Shown here: piece after piece, positions 7,516-15,052 of the stretch | Numbering within the stretch: the stretch's first letter is position 1 | How the letters are laid out: each line of letters begins with the position of its first letter | DNA from: Bacteroidales bacterium UBA1035 | Lineage (GTDB): Bacteria > Bacteroidota > Bacteroidia > Bacteroidales > Dysgonomonadaceae | Direction of reading: 5' to 3' | NCBI GenBank assembly: GCA_002316835.1 | Contig: DCEG01000060.1 | Coordinates: forward strand, 1 to 18,112 | DNA length: 18,112 nucleotides | The notes under the pieces: model-generated | Database searches by the model: none | What the model was told of the DNA's origin: nothing | Seen by the model: the letters and a program-made list of their open reading frames with translations, nothing else | Program-made: the position numbers and the translations under genes

Positions 7516-7760
7516 GTTATCTTAATATGTAGTGCAACTTCGTTTAGCTTGGATCATCTACTTGGATGTTTGAAATGTGGCTTTTCGTTTAGATACAGTT
7601 AAAAAACAACATTTTACACATCGATTGTCCTTTTTTACAAACTTTGCCTCAAGTAATTCTTTCTTCATTGAAAAGGGGCTTTGTTGGAACAATTGTTGCC
7701 TGGTTTGAGCGGCTCCGGATACTTGCAAGCAGCCATGAACCGTTTGGTGAACTTTCTGAA
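7516..7760. other. Non-coding spacer without a recognisable gene
   Basis: No open frame here has a credible start and family. A 60-codon rightward frame (7644-7826) begins in the spacer and runs antisense into the 5'-nucleotidase end, so it is rejected. Short direct repeats are visible: TTCGTTTAG at 7539-7547 and 7584-7592, and CTTGGAT at 7548-7554 and 7561-7567. The segment 7650-7760 is less AT-rich than usual for a spacer and could be a decayed coding fragment, which I cannot identify. Confidence 0.4.
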
Positions 7761-9251
7761 TTATTGTTTTATGATTTCTACCCTTTTTTCATTACGATAA
7801 CTTGCTATTTGTTTCTGATTGCGTAAGTATTCGATCATACTTTCCGCAGTTGGCCTAAACAGCCCCGTTCCCGAATCCTGGTGCTCAAAGTCGTAAACCG
7901 TAGCCATGTAATTATTAATGGCCACAGTATATTTTCTTTTCATATCCAGTGGAGTATTGTCGTAATTAAAAAGTTGTACGTCTTCGGCGTTGCCGTCGCT
8001 ATTGATCAGGTATCTCGATTTTATTCCCGATGGATAAAGAGGGAGAAACTCATCGAACTTATACGCGAAAATCAGCATTCTTCTTATTTCGACACCGGTA
8101 AGATTAAATAACGTGATGTCGTTACCAAAAGGGTCCATCGAATAAACATTCAATGGGCTGATGTTTCCTTTTGGTAGGTGTTCAACTCGTACACCTCCGG
8201 GGTTAACAAAAGCGATTTCAGCTTTTGCGCCTGCACGAAGTGCATCCGCCATCAGGTAACCAACTTGTTCGGCCGATGTAAAGTCATCGTCTGCCACAGC
8301 TATGCTTGCTTTTAGTACCGGATTGTCATTGAATTCATTAACCATTGTGCGAATGTCTGATCTTTCGCTGCCTTTGTTGCCTACCGTGAGCAATTTCATC
8401 TCACGTTCAACTACTTTCCCATCGGGCTTAACTTTCAACTTGATGAGAGTAGCATATTTGAGCCTTCGTTCAGCCTGTGTTATTAAAATGCCGTTGTGCA
8501 TTTGTTCCTTTTCAACCCTGGTGTGTGAGTGGGCACCGATTATAAGATCGATAGCGTTGTGTGGCAGCTGATTGGCCAATAGAACATCGTTCTCAAATCC
8601 TATGTGATTCAGAAAGACCAAAACCTGACTGCTATCGCGTAAAGACAAATAGTGTGTTGCTGTTTCAAACGGGTCAGTAAAGCTGAAGCCTGTCACGTTA
8701 TCGGGATGGGTATCCGGAATGCCGCGGGCGTTAATATGCAGTAGCCCCACGAGCGCTATTTTCACACCGTTGGGCAATGTGATTATTTTGTAGGGGCTGA
8801 TGCGAAAATCTGAATTCGCCGGAGGAGTTAGGTTCGCGCAAAGAAAATTGAACTTGGCACGGTTGGTGATTCGGGCAAAGCCATCCGGTTTTGAATCGAA
8901 TTCATGATTGCCAATTGCCGACAGATCAAACTTTAGAGCGTTCATTAGCTCAATGATGGGCATGCCTTTTTCGGGATATTGATCGTTTATGGGGTTGCCG
9001 GTCTGATTGTCGCCACCCGATATTAAAAGCAGGTTCGGGTAAAGGGCGCGTAAACTGTCTACCATAAATGCTAATCTTGGAAAATTGTCAATGTAGGCAT
9101 GCATGTCGTTTACTGCAAGTATTTCAACAGTTTTATCTGTATGCGAGTCTGCCGCCAATCTGCGGGTTGAACTGCAACCCGTTCCCATGAACATGCTGAA
9201 GGAGATTATTATCAACCGTGTCAGTACGGTTAGTCGGATTGTCTTTTTCAT
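7761..9251 (-). CDS. Lipoprotein 5'-nucleotidase / bifunctional metallophosphatase
   Basis: A 496-residue exported protein. The N-terminus is a lipoprotein signal with lipobox M-G-T-G-C26. A calcineurin-like metallophosphatase domain follows with dimetal ligands in order: N48-D49-x-H51, G79-G80-D81-N, G114-N115-H116-E117, N215-H216, and G239-A-H241-S-H243. The 5'-nucleotidase C-terminal domain spans about 315-490 (NPGGVR, NLTGVEIRRML, YTVAINNYMA). This is the UshA/NT5E-like architecture, which dephosphorylates extracellular nucleotides or UDP-sugars for salvage. In many Bacteroidales the two domains are split between neighbouring genes; here they are in one protein. It lies 34 bases after the small beta-grasp-like gene and is probably co-transcribed with it. 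Confidence 0.95.
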   Translation of the reverse strand: MKKTIRLTVLTRLIIISFSMFMGTGCSSTRRLAADSHTDKTVEILAVNDMHAYIDNFPRLAFMVDSLRALYPNLLLISGGDNQTGNPINDQYPEKGMPIIELMNALKFDLSAIGNHEFDSKPDGFARITNRAKFNFLCANLTPPANSDFRISPYKIITLPNGVKIALVGLLHINARGIPDTHPDNVTGFSFTDPFETATHYLSLRDSSQVLVFLNHIGFENDVLLANQLPHNAIDLIIGAHSHTRVEKEQMHNGILITQAERRLKYATLIKLKVKPDGKVVEREMKLLTVGNKGSERSDIRTMVNEFNDNPVLKASIAVADDDFTSAEQVGYLMADALRAGAKAEIAFVNPGGVRVEHLPKGNISPLNVYSMDPFGNDITLFNLTGVEIRRMLIFAYKFDEFLPLYPSGIKSRYLINSDGNAEDVQLFNYDNTPLDMKRKYTVAINNYMATVYDFEHQDSGTGLFRPTAESMIEYLRNQKQIASYRNEKRVEIIKQ

Positions 9252-9285
9252 CTGCTTAAGTTTTAATTGCCGTGAAAATTGTCGC

Positions 9286-9513
9286 TTATGGCTCGCTTGC
9301 CGGGAGCCGGGACTTGTTTTTTCTCTTTATAAATAATGCATTTCCTTCAGTTAATTCTCCATCGGGTGCAACCTTGTTTCCATAAACATCATAAATCGTT
9401 GGCAACACCTTTGGAAATTTTCTTTTCCGATGCTTATGATAAACCCGTAACGCATCTAAAACTGTTGCGCCATCAAAGATTTCCAGTTGAGTGTTGTTTA
9501 CCTTAATTTTCAT
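9286..9513 (-). CDS. Small beta-grasp-like protein without cysteines
   Basis: A 75-residue protein beginning MKIKVNNTQLEIFDGATVL. I chose the ATG at 9513; the frame extends upstream to a TTG at 9540, but the added residues do not look conserved. The pattern of a beta hairpin (MKIKVNNTQLEIFDG) followed by a helix (TVLDALRVYHK) resembles the N-terminal part of ubiquitin-like or 2Fe-2S ferredoxin (NuoG-like) beta-grasp folds. It contains no cysteine, so it cannot carry an iron-sulfur cluster, and it lacks the terminal Gly-Gly of MoaD/ThiS. It is basic in the middle (HKHRKRKFPK). I recall similar small proteins next to 5'-nucleotidase genes in Bacteroidales but know no function. There is no signal peptide, so it is probably cytoplasmic. 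Confidence 0.75.
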   Translation of the reverse strand: MKIKVNNTQLEIFDGATVLDALRVYHKHRKRKFPKVLPTIYDVYGNKVAPDGELTEGNALFIKRKNKSRLPASEP

Positions 9514-9537
9514 GTTTTTAGCCGAAAGTGAGAATCT

Positions 9538-9545
9538 CAAAGATT
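9538..9545 (-). promoter_or_regulatory. Possible -7 element for the beta-grasp / 5'-nucleotidase operon
   Basis: On the minus strand AATCTTTG (complement of 9538-9545) matches TAnnTTTG in all but the first base, 24 bases before the ATG at 9513. A second, exact match TAAATTTG (complement of 9605-9612) lies further upstream. Neither has a convincing TTG at -33, so the choice between them is open. Confidence 0.3.
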
Positions 9546-9730
9546 GAAAATATGCTGTGACTTTTTAGGATGCAGAAACTGAAATGCTAAACACCTCGTT
9601 AAAACAAATTTAGTCAACGTTTGGTTTTATTTAATGATAATTTCATTTAGTTGTCTTCTTGCTCCTGCTCATGCTGAAAACATTGTAATTGGCATTGCGG
9701 CATTGGCTGTAAACTCTGTTTTTTGTTGAT

Positions 9731-10645
9731 TTAATTTTCCAGAAAAGCATTCAGGGTTTTAAAGAAATCTGCCGGCTGTTCCACCCACGGGAAATGACCT
9801 GATTTTTCAATAAAGACAATTTTGGAATTTTTGCTCCTTTCATTCAGGAGGACTGAGCTTCCTTCACCGCCGGGATCCTGACGACCGCTAATGATACGGA
9901 TAGGCTTATCAAGCGCGTAAACCGCCTTGCCGATATCTATGTTCATAAACGCGGGACGTTGGGCAAAAGCCTCACCGAATTTCAAATTGTACAGCATTTG
10001 CATTTCATGTGGAGGAAAGGAATTGAAAAAGATTTCTCCAAATTTCCTGTTGAAGAAATACCCGGCTTTGGTCTGAAGCATGATAATTTCCACCGTTTTT
10101 TCATCCATTGTCCGGTTAGGATCTTTCATGATCTTATTCATTTGTGCTTTATCTTCCTTGGTAAATCCCATAGAGATATTGTCAAAATAATATTTCTGAA
10201 ACTTGTTATCTGTATGGGTGCCGGCTACGGGAATGACTTTGTTTACAACATTGGGGAATTTTATGGCATAATACATTCCGAAAAGCCCTCCATAGCTGTG
10301 GCCGATAACTGTCCAATCACTGATATTCAATTTTTTACGGACAGTTTCCACATCTTGTATCACTTTATCAATCCCAACCCAGGTAGAGTCAATCTTTCTG
10401 TGCGAGCGTCCGGTTCCCTGATAATCCACAAGGATAGTTTTGTAACCATCCAGTAAATCGGCAATGCCCCGCATGTAAAAGGACGAAAAGCCGGGACCTC
10501 CCTGAAGTAATACGACAGGTTTGCCTTCACCTTTGGTATAATAATGCAGATATCCGTGCTCGATTTTGATGGAATCGTGTTTGTACTGGGCATTCGCACT
10601 CTGAAAGAGGAACATCAGTACTATGAATGAAAAGATGGTTTTCAT
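9731..10645 (-). CDS. Secreted alpha/beta hydrolase (proline iminopeptidase-like), copy 2
   Basis: A 304-residue protein with a signal peptide (about 1-20, ending S-A-N-A-Q). The alpha/beta hydrolase core shows an oxyanion motif QGGPG (48-52), nucleophile elbow G115-H-S117-Y-G-G, acid D257 in SGRQDPGG, and catalytic H284 in KSGHFPW. H-G-G-P-G-like oxyanion motifs are typical of the S33 proline iminopeptidase group, but many esterases and lactonases share it, so the substrate is not defined. It is the last gene of the five-gene leftward cluster and lies 5 bases after its paralogue, which is strongly similar in residues 20-80. Between the nucleophile and the acid, the cap region (about 150-245) is much less similar, suggesting divergence in substrate pocket. 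Confidence 0.9.
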   Translation of the reverse strand: MKTIFSFIVLMFLFQSANAQYKHDSIKIEHGYLHYYTKGEGKPVVLLQGGPGFSSFYMRGIADLLDGYKTILVDYQGTGRSHRKIDSTWVGIDKVIQDVETVRKKLNISDWTVIGHSYGGLFGMYYAIKFPNVVNKVIPVAGTHTDNKFQKYYFDNISMGFTKEDKAQMNKIMKDPNRTMDEKTVEIIMLQTKAGYFFNRKFGEIFFNSFPPHEMQMLYNLKFGEAFAQRPAFMNIDIGKAVYALDKPIRIISGRQDPGGEGSSVLLNERSKNSKIVFIEKSGHFPWVEQPADFFKTLNAFLEN

Positions 10646-10650
10646 GTTTT

Positions 10651-11559
10651 TTAATTGATTAGGAAATCTTTTAATACTTTGAAGAAAATTTCGGGTTGTT
10701 CCGCCCAGGGCGCATGTGCCGACCGTTCAACAAAAAAGAGTTTGGAGTCTTTTGAGCGCTCATTCAAAAGAACCGGCACAGCTTCACCGATTGCATCCTG
10801 CCGTCCTTGAATAATCCTGATGGGTGTGTTGAGTTGATAAACGTCTTTACCGAAATCAAGTTTGTTCAATTCTATGAACATACTTTGGAAATAATCTCCA
10901 TTCATAACCATTTTCATTTCATCCGGCGGAATATTGTTCATAAATCTTGGCGCTTTAGAGCGGTCGTAAAATATGGCCGGGGTCATAACCAGCACTTCCT
11001 GAATGGACTTCTCGGTTTCCTTCAATGTAGTCGAAGAGCGGATCTCAGCCATCTTTTTCATATCCTCCGGAGTAAATCTTGACATAATATTGGTGGTATA
11101 ATATTGCTGAAACTTATTATCGGTTCCGGCACCGGATACAGAAATTACTTTTGATACGATTTCCGGATGTTTTACCGCATAATAAAGCGCAAACATGCCG
11201 CCGTAACTGTGACCAATCGCTGTCCAGTTATTTATACCGAGCTTTTTTCTGACCAGTTCCACATTACCTACCAAGTTGTCCATTGATACCCAAGTCGGGT
11301 CTGCTTTTCGGTATTGTGACCGACCGGTGCCTTCAAAATCCACCAACACAGTTTTGTAACCATCCAGCGAATCGGCGATAGCGCGCATGTAAAAGGATGA
11401 AAACCCCGGACCACCCTGTAATAATATCAGTGGTTTGCCTTCACCCTTGGTGTAATAATGGAGATATCCATGCTCGATTTTGATGGAATCGTGTTGATAT
11501 TGGGCTTTTGCAACCGTGAAGCTGGAAGCAATCAGGAGAAATAAAAGCGTTTTTTTCAT
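10651..11559 (-). CDS. Secreted alpha/beta hydrolase (proline iminopeptidase-like), copy 1
   Basis: A 302-residue protein with a signal peptide (1-20, ending V-A-K-A-Q). The motifs are the same as in its downstream neighbour: QGGPG (48-52), G-H-S118-Y-G-G, D255 in QGRQDAIG, H282 in RSAHAPW. The triad is complete, so the enzyme is expected to be active in the periplasm or outside the cell on an ester or peptide not identified here. It is a tandem duplicate of the 9731-10645 gene, with a near-identical N-terminal stretch after the signal peptide (HDSIKIEHGYLHYYTKGEG) and a diverged cap. It follows the 402-residue EreA/ChaN-like gene after 20 bases, so both are probably on one transcript. Confidence 0.9.
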   Translation of the reverse strand: MKKTLLFLLIASSFTVAKAQYQHDSIKIEHGYLHYYTKGEGKPLILLQGGPGFSSFYMRAIADSLDGYKTVLVDFEGTGRSQYRKADPTWVSMDNLVGNVELVRKKLGINNWTAIGHSYGGMFALYYAVKHPEIVSKVISVSGAGTDNKFQQYYTTNIMSRFTPEDMKKMAEIRSSTTLKETEKSIQEVLVMTPAIFYDRSKAPRFMNNIPPDEMKMVMNGDYFQSMFIELNKLDFGKDVYQLNTPIRIIQGRQDAIGEAVPVLLNERSKDSKLFFVERSAHAPWAEQPEIFFKVLKDFLIN

Positions 11560-11579
11560 AGTTCAAAGTATTTTGTAAT

Positions 11580-12788
11580 TTATTTTTCGTTTGATTTTTC
11601 ATTCCACTGCATCACCTTCTGCCAGTATTCAACTACGAATTCAGGAACAGTGGAATTTTTGCGTCCAAAATTATTGTAGAAATTAGCATACAATTCTTCC
11701 TTGGAAATGGTAGGCGGTTTATAAAAAATTGCACTTCGCCTTGCGAGCTCTATTTTGAATTCCTCATCAATTAATCCATCTACGCCATTCACATTCACAA
11801 AATTCGGATAATGGCGATAGTAAACATATCCCGTGTATGCCTGCCGGTTTGTCACTCCTTTCTCTACCAAAGGCATATTTTGAAAAAGACTGTCAGCTAT
11901 TGGACTTTTGTCCAGGTCAAAACCGAGATCGTCTTTACCGAGATGATGGAATGCTGCATCCCATTTCCCGTTGAGTATGGGTGGGAAAAAACCTAAATTT
12001 GTGGTGGAAGACAAGTTGCCAATGGCTTCAGAATTTAGCAATACGTTAGCAACTTTTCCCGGGAAATTTTCGGAAAGATAAGCTCCGACTGGTTTAACCT
12101 GAAACCCCATCAGGTTGTAATCGTGCTTCATGGCATGTGCAGAATTCAGAATAACAAAATATTTTTGGCGTTTTTCACCTTTTGCTTCCAGTTCTTTGAT
12201 TTTTGCAGTAATGTTGACAGCCATCACGCTATCGCGACCCATCATGGATTCTTTGTTGCGGATATTTTTTACCACATCTTCTTTGGTAAGAATTTTTGAC
12301 CAGTCCACGGCAATATCGGTAGGATGCAGCGACAGCTTTTTATCTTTTCGAAGTCCGGAATTTATCTTGTACAGCCCGGTGAGCAGATGATGATAATTGT
12401 ACCTTTGCCAAACCGGATACCAGGTGGAGTTTCGCTGAATATCGATGGCTCGTTTCCGGCTTTCATCTTCACTTAAATTATCAGCGTGGAGATATTCGTT
12501 TATGGGTTTGTCAAAATTGGAACCGCCCATTTCCATAAAGATATGTCCCGATTTCTGCTGAAACCGTGGATCAGAAAAAACATCGTGAAGTAGTTCGTAC
12601 TGTGTCAGTTCCAAATGAATCCTTTCCGAAAAGATCACAATGTCGTACTGATCAAAAAGACTGATCAAATAATCTTTGGCGGATGTATTCTGCGTTTTCA
12701 AAAAATCGACATAGGTTTTTATTTCCGGATGTTGAGCATTCAGCGATAGGGAAAAACAAATGGCAAATAGGAACAAATATTTTTTCAT
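11580..12788 (-). CDS. Secreted EreA/ChaN-like protein, short paralogue
   Basis: A 402-residue protein with a signal peptide (1-19, ending L-N-A-Q). It carries spaced acidic and histidine motifs: S-E55-R-I-H58-L-E60, then F-M-E86-M-G-G, then N215-S-A-H218-A-M-K. This pattern (E-x2-H in the first strand, E after the second, H in a later strand) recalls the erythromycin esterase / ChaN / TraB-like superfamily, whose members are metal-dependent or haem-binding. I assign the superfamily only tentatively and do not claim macrolide esterase activity. Further conserved stretches shared with the neighbouring 630-residue paralogue include NEYLHADNL/NDYLHAPNL, T-G-L-Y, LSLHPTDI and GLID. It lies 7 bases after that paralogue's stop. 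Confidence 0.75.
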   Translation of the reverse strand: MKKYLFLFAICFSLSLNAQHPEIKTYVDFLKTQNTSAKDYLISLFDQYDIVIFSERIHLELTQYELLHDVFSDPRFQQKSGHIFMEMGGSNFDKPINEYLHADNLSEDESRKRAIDIQRNSTWYPVWQRYNYHHLLTGLYKINSGLRKDKKLSLHPTDIAVDWSKILTKEDVVKNIRNKESMMGRDSVMAVNITAKIKELEAKGEKRQKYFVILNSAHAMKHDYNLMGFQVKPVGAYLSENFPGKVANVLLNSEAIGNLSSTTNLGFFPPILNGKWDAAFHHLGKDDLGFDLDKSPIADSLFQNMPLVEKGVTNRQAYTGYVYYRHYPNFVNVNGVDGLIDEEFKIELARRSAIFYKPPTISKEELYANFYNNFGRKNSTVPEFVVEYWQKVMQWNEKSNEK

Positions 12789-12795
12789 AGGATTT

Positions 12796-14688
12796 TTATT
12801 TATTCAATTTCTCAGTTTCATTTTTATATTTCACCAGAAAATCCCGCAGTTTCAAACTTTTCAAATTCTCATTTTCATAGGCTTTCATGAATTGCGAAAA
12901 CTGGAAATACCAGTAAGCAGAAGGATCCGCGGACTGCGTCAGGCGGTGGTAATTTTTATTGTACCAATCCGCTTCATTTTCACCGGAAGGTACAGGATTC
13001 TTCAGTTTTGGTATTAACTTTTCTGCCATTTCGTACATCATCTTTATATGCCGTTCGAATCCTTGGTAATCCCTCCAGAACAAAAGGTTCATTTCGCTGG
13101 CAAACTGCTCGCCTTCAAACGTGGCGGATTTCGCTTGTTCACCTTGCACATGCATCAGATAATTGGCAAAAGCGTGTGGAATAAAATAGGTATTAAAGAA
13201 TATCCCGAAATTCCTTTTTGCATTATTTTCATCATCAGAAATGGTTAGCAACGCATTTTTTGTAACTGTGTCCAATTGGTGCCAGTATGGGTAATGGATG
13301 TTGTAATTGCCGTCATAATAATTCATTGCCGGGGTTGTTTTCATGCGCAGTGAGTAATCAGGTATCATCAAAAAGCCGACTTTTCTCGCTTTGTTATAGA
13401 GTTCGGTATCGATGAATTCAACAAAAGATGAAAGTGAAAGAGAATCTTCATGGGTCTGAAAGATGCTGTTTGTTATTTTTGGTTCTGGCTTTAAAAGCCA
13501 TTTCATGACATCCGCCCAGCTTGAAGCTAAATCATTATCAAGAGTTCTTTTTTTATAATTGTAAATTGAATTGTAATATGAAAAAGCATCCTCAGGTTGC
13601 GGATATTTTAAGTTGAAACTGGGAAAAAGAAAACTTCTTCTTAGAATTTCCTGTGCAAATTTTCTGTCAATTAGTCCCTCAAGGCCTTCCTGATGTACTT
13701 GATTTGGGATGGAACCGTAAAAAACAAAGCCGGTGTACTTTTCTCCAAGAGTCAAATTATCATATTCTTCAAAAATCCTGTCTTTCAAATCGGCAAAGGG
13801 AGAACCGTTAAAATTAAATCCAACATTATCCAAACTCAAATATTCAAAGGCAGCATCAATTCTACCATCTTCCATTGGTTCGGATATAGTTGAGTTCTGA
13901 CCGCGAAAATTCTGCATATTAATTAATACGTTGGCAATTTTACCGGAATATCTTTTTTCAAGATACCATAATACCGGAACATATGGTTGTCCGTAAATTT
14001 TTGTCTTTTGAAAGGTTCCATGCACGGAATTCAAAATAGCAAAATATTTCTTTCGTTTTCCTTGATTTGAATTAATCACTTTCATTATATTATCGGTCAT
14101 AACGCTGTCTCTAACAAACTGCTGCATGATCACATTTTGCATTATAAATTCTTCATTTGTAACTTTATCCCAATCTACACCAATGTCTGTTGGATGTAGA
14201 GACAACTTTTTGTCACAGGGTAAATCGCGGTTGATTTCGTAGAGTCCCGTGAGCATCATATTATAATTGGGGCGTGCCCACACCGGATACCAGCTCATTT
14301 TCCGCTGAATTTCGAGCGCCCGCTGATACGATTGTTCCCGTGTCAGGTTGGGTGCATGCAGGTAATCGTTATATTCCTTATCCCACATGCCGCCGCCTAT
14401 TTCATGGAAAATATGGCCTACCTGCTCCTGAAATCTTTTATCTTTAAAAATATCCATCAACAGTTCGTACTGAAGCATTTCCGGATGCTGCCGTTCTACG
14501 AATACCACAAAATCATACTTATCGAATAGACCGATAATGTAGTCTTTAGCTGACTTGTGCGGTTTCTCCAGAAAATCTACATACGCCTTGATGCTGTCAT
14601 GTTTGTGATAATTTCCGGTAGTAACTACCTGGGCGATTGAAAATTGAGTAATAAATAAAATCAGAAAATAAAGCATTAATCGTTTCAT
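12796..14688 (-). CDS. Secreted EreA/ChaN-like protein with extra C-terminal domain
   Basis: I start this 630-residue protein at the ATG at 14688 because a signal peptide follows directly (MKRLMLYFLILFITQFSIAQ); the frame is open 126 bases further up but only over the preceding gene. Residues about 28-400 are homologous to the whole 402-residue neighbour: E65-x2-H68, E96 in HEIGG, and N220-S-V-H223. Residues about 400-630 are an extra domain. It contains F-I-P-H505-A-F-A-N509-Y-L followed by F-E526-G-E-Q-F-A, which looks like a zinc-metallopeptidase HExxH...E arrangement with the catalytic Glu and second His replaced. No activity can be assigned to that domain. The gene is AT-rich compared with tex or radA. 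It is the second gene of the cluster, 13 bases after the 71-residue gene. Confidence 0.75.
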   Translation of the reverse strand: MKRLMLYFLILFITQFSIAQVVTTGNYHKHDSIKAYVDFLEKPHKSAKDYIIGLFDKYDFVVFVERQHPEMLQYELLMDIFKDKRFQEQVGHIFHEIGGGMWDKEYNDYLHAPNLTREQSYQRALEIQRKMSWYPVWARPNYNMMLTGLYEINRDLPCDKKLSLHPTDIGVDWDKVTNEEFIMQNVIMQQFVRDSVMTDNIMKVINSNQGKRKKYFAILNSVHGTFQKTKIYGQPYVPVLWYLEKRYSGKIANVLINMQNFRGQNSTISEPMEDGRIDAAFEYLSLDNVGFNFNGSPFADLKDRIFEEYDNLTLGEKYTGFVFYGSIPNQVHQEGLEGLIDRKFAQEILRRSFLFPSFNLKYPQPEDAFSYYNSIYNYKKRTLDNDLASSWADVMKWLLKPEPKITNSIFQTHEDSLSLSSFVEFIDTELYNKARKVGFLMIPDYSLRMKTTPAMNYYDGNYNIHYPYWHQLDTVTKNALLTISDDENNAKRNFGIFFNTYFIPHAFANYLMHVQGEQAKSATFEGEQFASEMNLLFWRDYQGFERHIKMMYEMAEKLIPKLKNPVPSGENEADWYNKNYHRLTQSADPSAYWYFQFSQFMKAYENENLKSLKLRDFLVKYKNETEKLNK

Positions 14689-14701
14689 ATCTGTAATTTT
14701 T

Positions 14702-14917
14702 TTATTTCGGTTGAAAATCGGGATGTCTGGTTTGCCAAAGGAAAAAAGCATATTCTTTGGCTGCCTGTAGGAACCGTTCATTGATGGTGCTGCCGCCCAG
14801 ATGTCTGGAATCAAAATCCACCATCAGGAAAACAAGATTTTCCGAGGCGAAACAAATGGGAGATATATATTCCGGAATCCCTTCAATATATACTCCGGGA
14901 TTTTTGTATTTGACCAT
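14702..14917 (-). CDS. 71-residue protein with tail-sheath-like N-terminus
   Basis: The first 15 residues, MVKYKNPGVYIEGIP, strongly resemble the start of contractile tail sheath proteins of phages and related injection systems (usually Y-K-T-P-G-V-Y-x-E-E-I). The sheath body of several hundred residues is absent; the rest (FASENLVFLMVDFDS, then an amphipathic helix-rich end LQAAKEYAFFLWQTRHPDFQPK roughly 50-71) has no family I recognise. It starts with ATG, ends with TAA 13 bases before the next gene, and is the promoter-proximal gene of the cluster. It could be a small hypothetical protein, a remnant of a lost sheath gene, or a chance resemblance. There is no signal peptide. Confidence 0.5.
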   Translation of the reverse strand: MVKYKNPGVYIEGIPEYISPICFASENLVFLMVDFDSRHLGGSTINERFLQAAKEYAFFLWQTRHPDFQPK

Positions 14918-14975
14918 GAAATCATTGATCTTTACGAAAACTTTTTTTGTTTATTAAGTGTTATTTAGAATGATT

Positions 14976-14983
14976 CAAAATTA
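14976..14983 (-). promoter_or_regulatory. Possible -7 element of the hydrolase cluster
   Basis: On the minus strand TAATTTTG (complement of 14976-14983) exactly matches TAnnTTTG and lies 58 bases before the ATG at 14917, in the 135-base spacer shared with the divergent araC-type gene. No TTG is present at the -33 distance, as would be expected for an activator-dependent promoter, but chance matches are common in such AT-rich DNA. Confidence 0.35.
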
Positions 14984-15052
14984 AACCTGAATCGAGCCGA
15001 TAAATAGTACAAATGCGACATTTATTGTTAAAATTAATTAAAAGGATGCGCT

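Noticed and set aside
7644..7826. 60-residue rightward frame in the spacer after the carbonic anhydrase gene
   Set aside because: It overlaps the end of the 5'-nucleotidase gene in antisense, uses a non-ATG start and shows no recognisable family.
9514..9540. TTG start for the beta-grasp-like protein
   Set aside because: An ATG 27 bases downstream directly begins the conserved beta hairpin, and the added residues have no support.
9670..9715. GGCATTG direct repeats downstream of the last hydrolase gene as a terminator
   Set aside because: The repeat is direct and short, with no stable stem followed by a T run on the minus strand.
9959..10456. 165-residue open frame antisense to the alpha/beta hydrolase
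   Set aside because: The opposite strand encodes a hydrolase with complete triad, so this frame is a shadow.
14689..14814. N-terminal extension of the 630-residue protein to 14814
   Set aside because: The extra 42 residues would overlap the 71-residue gene and bury the signal peptide that starts at 14688.
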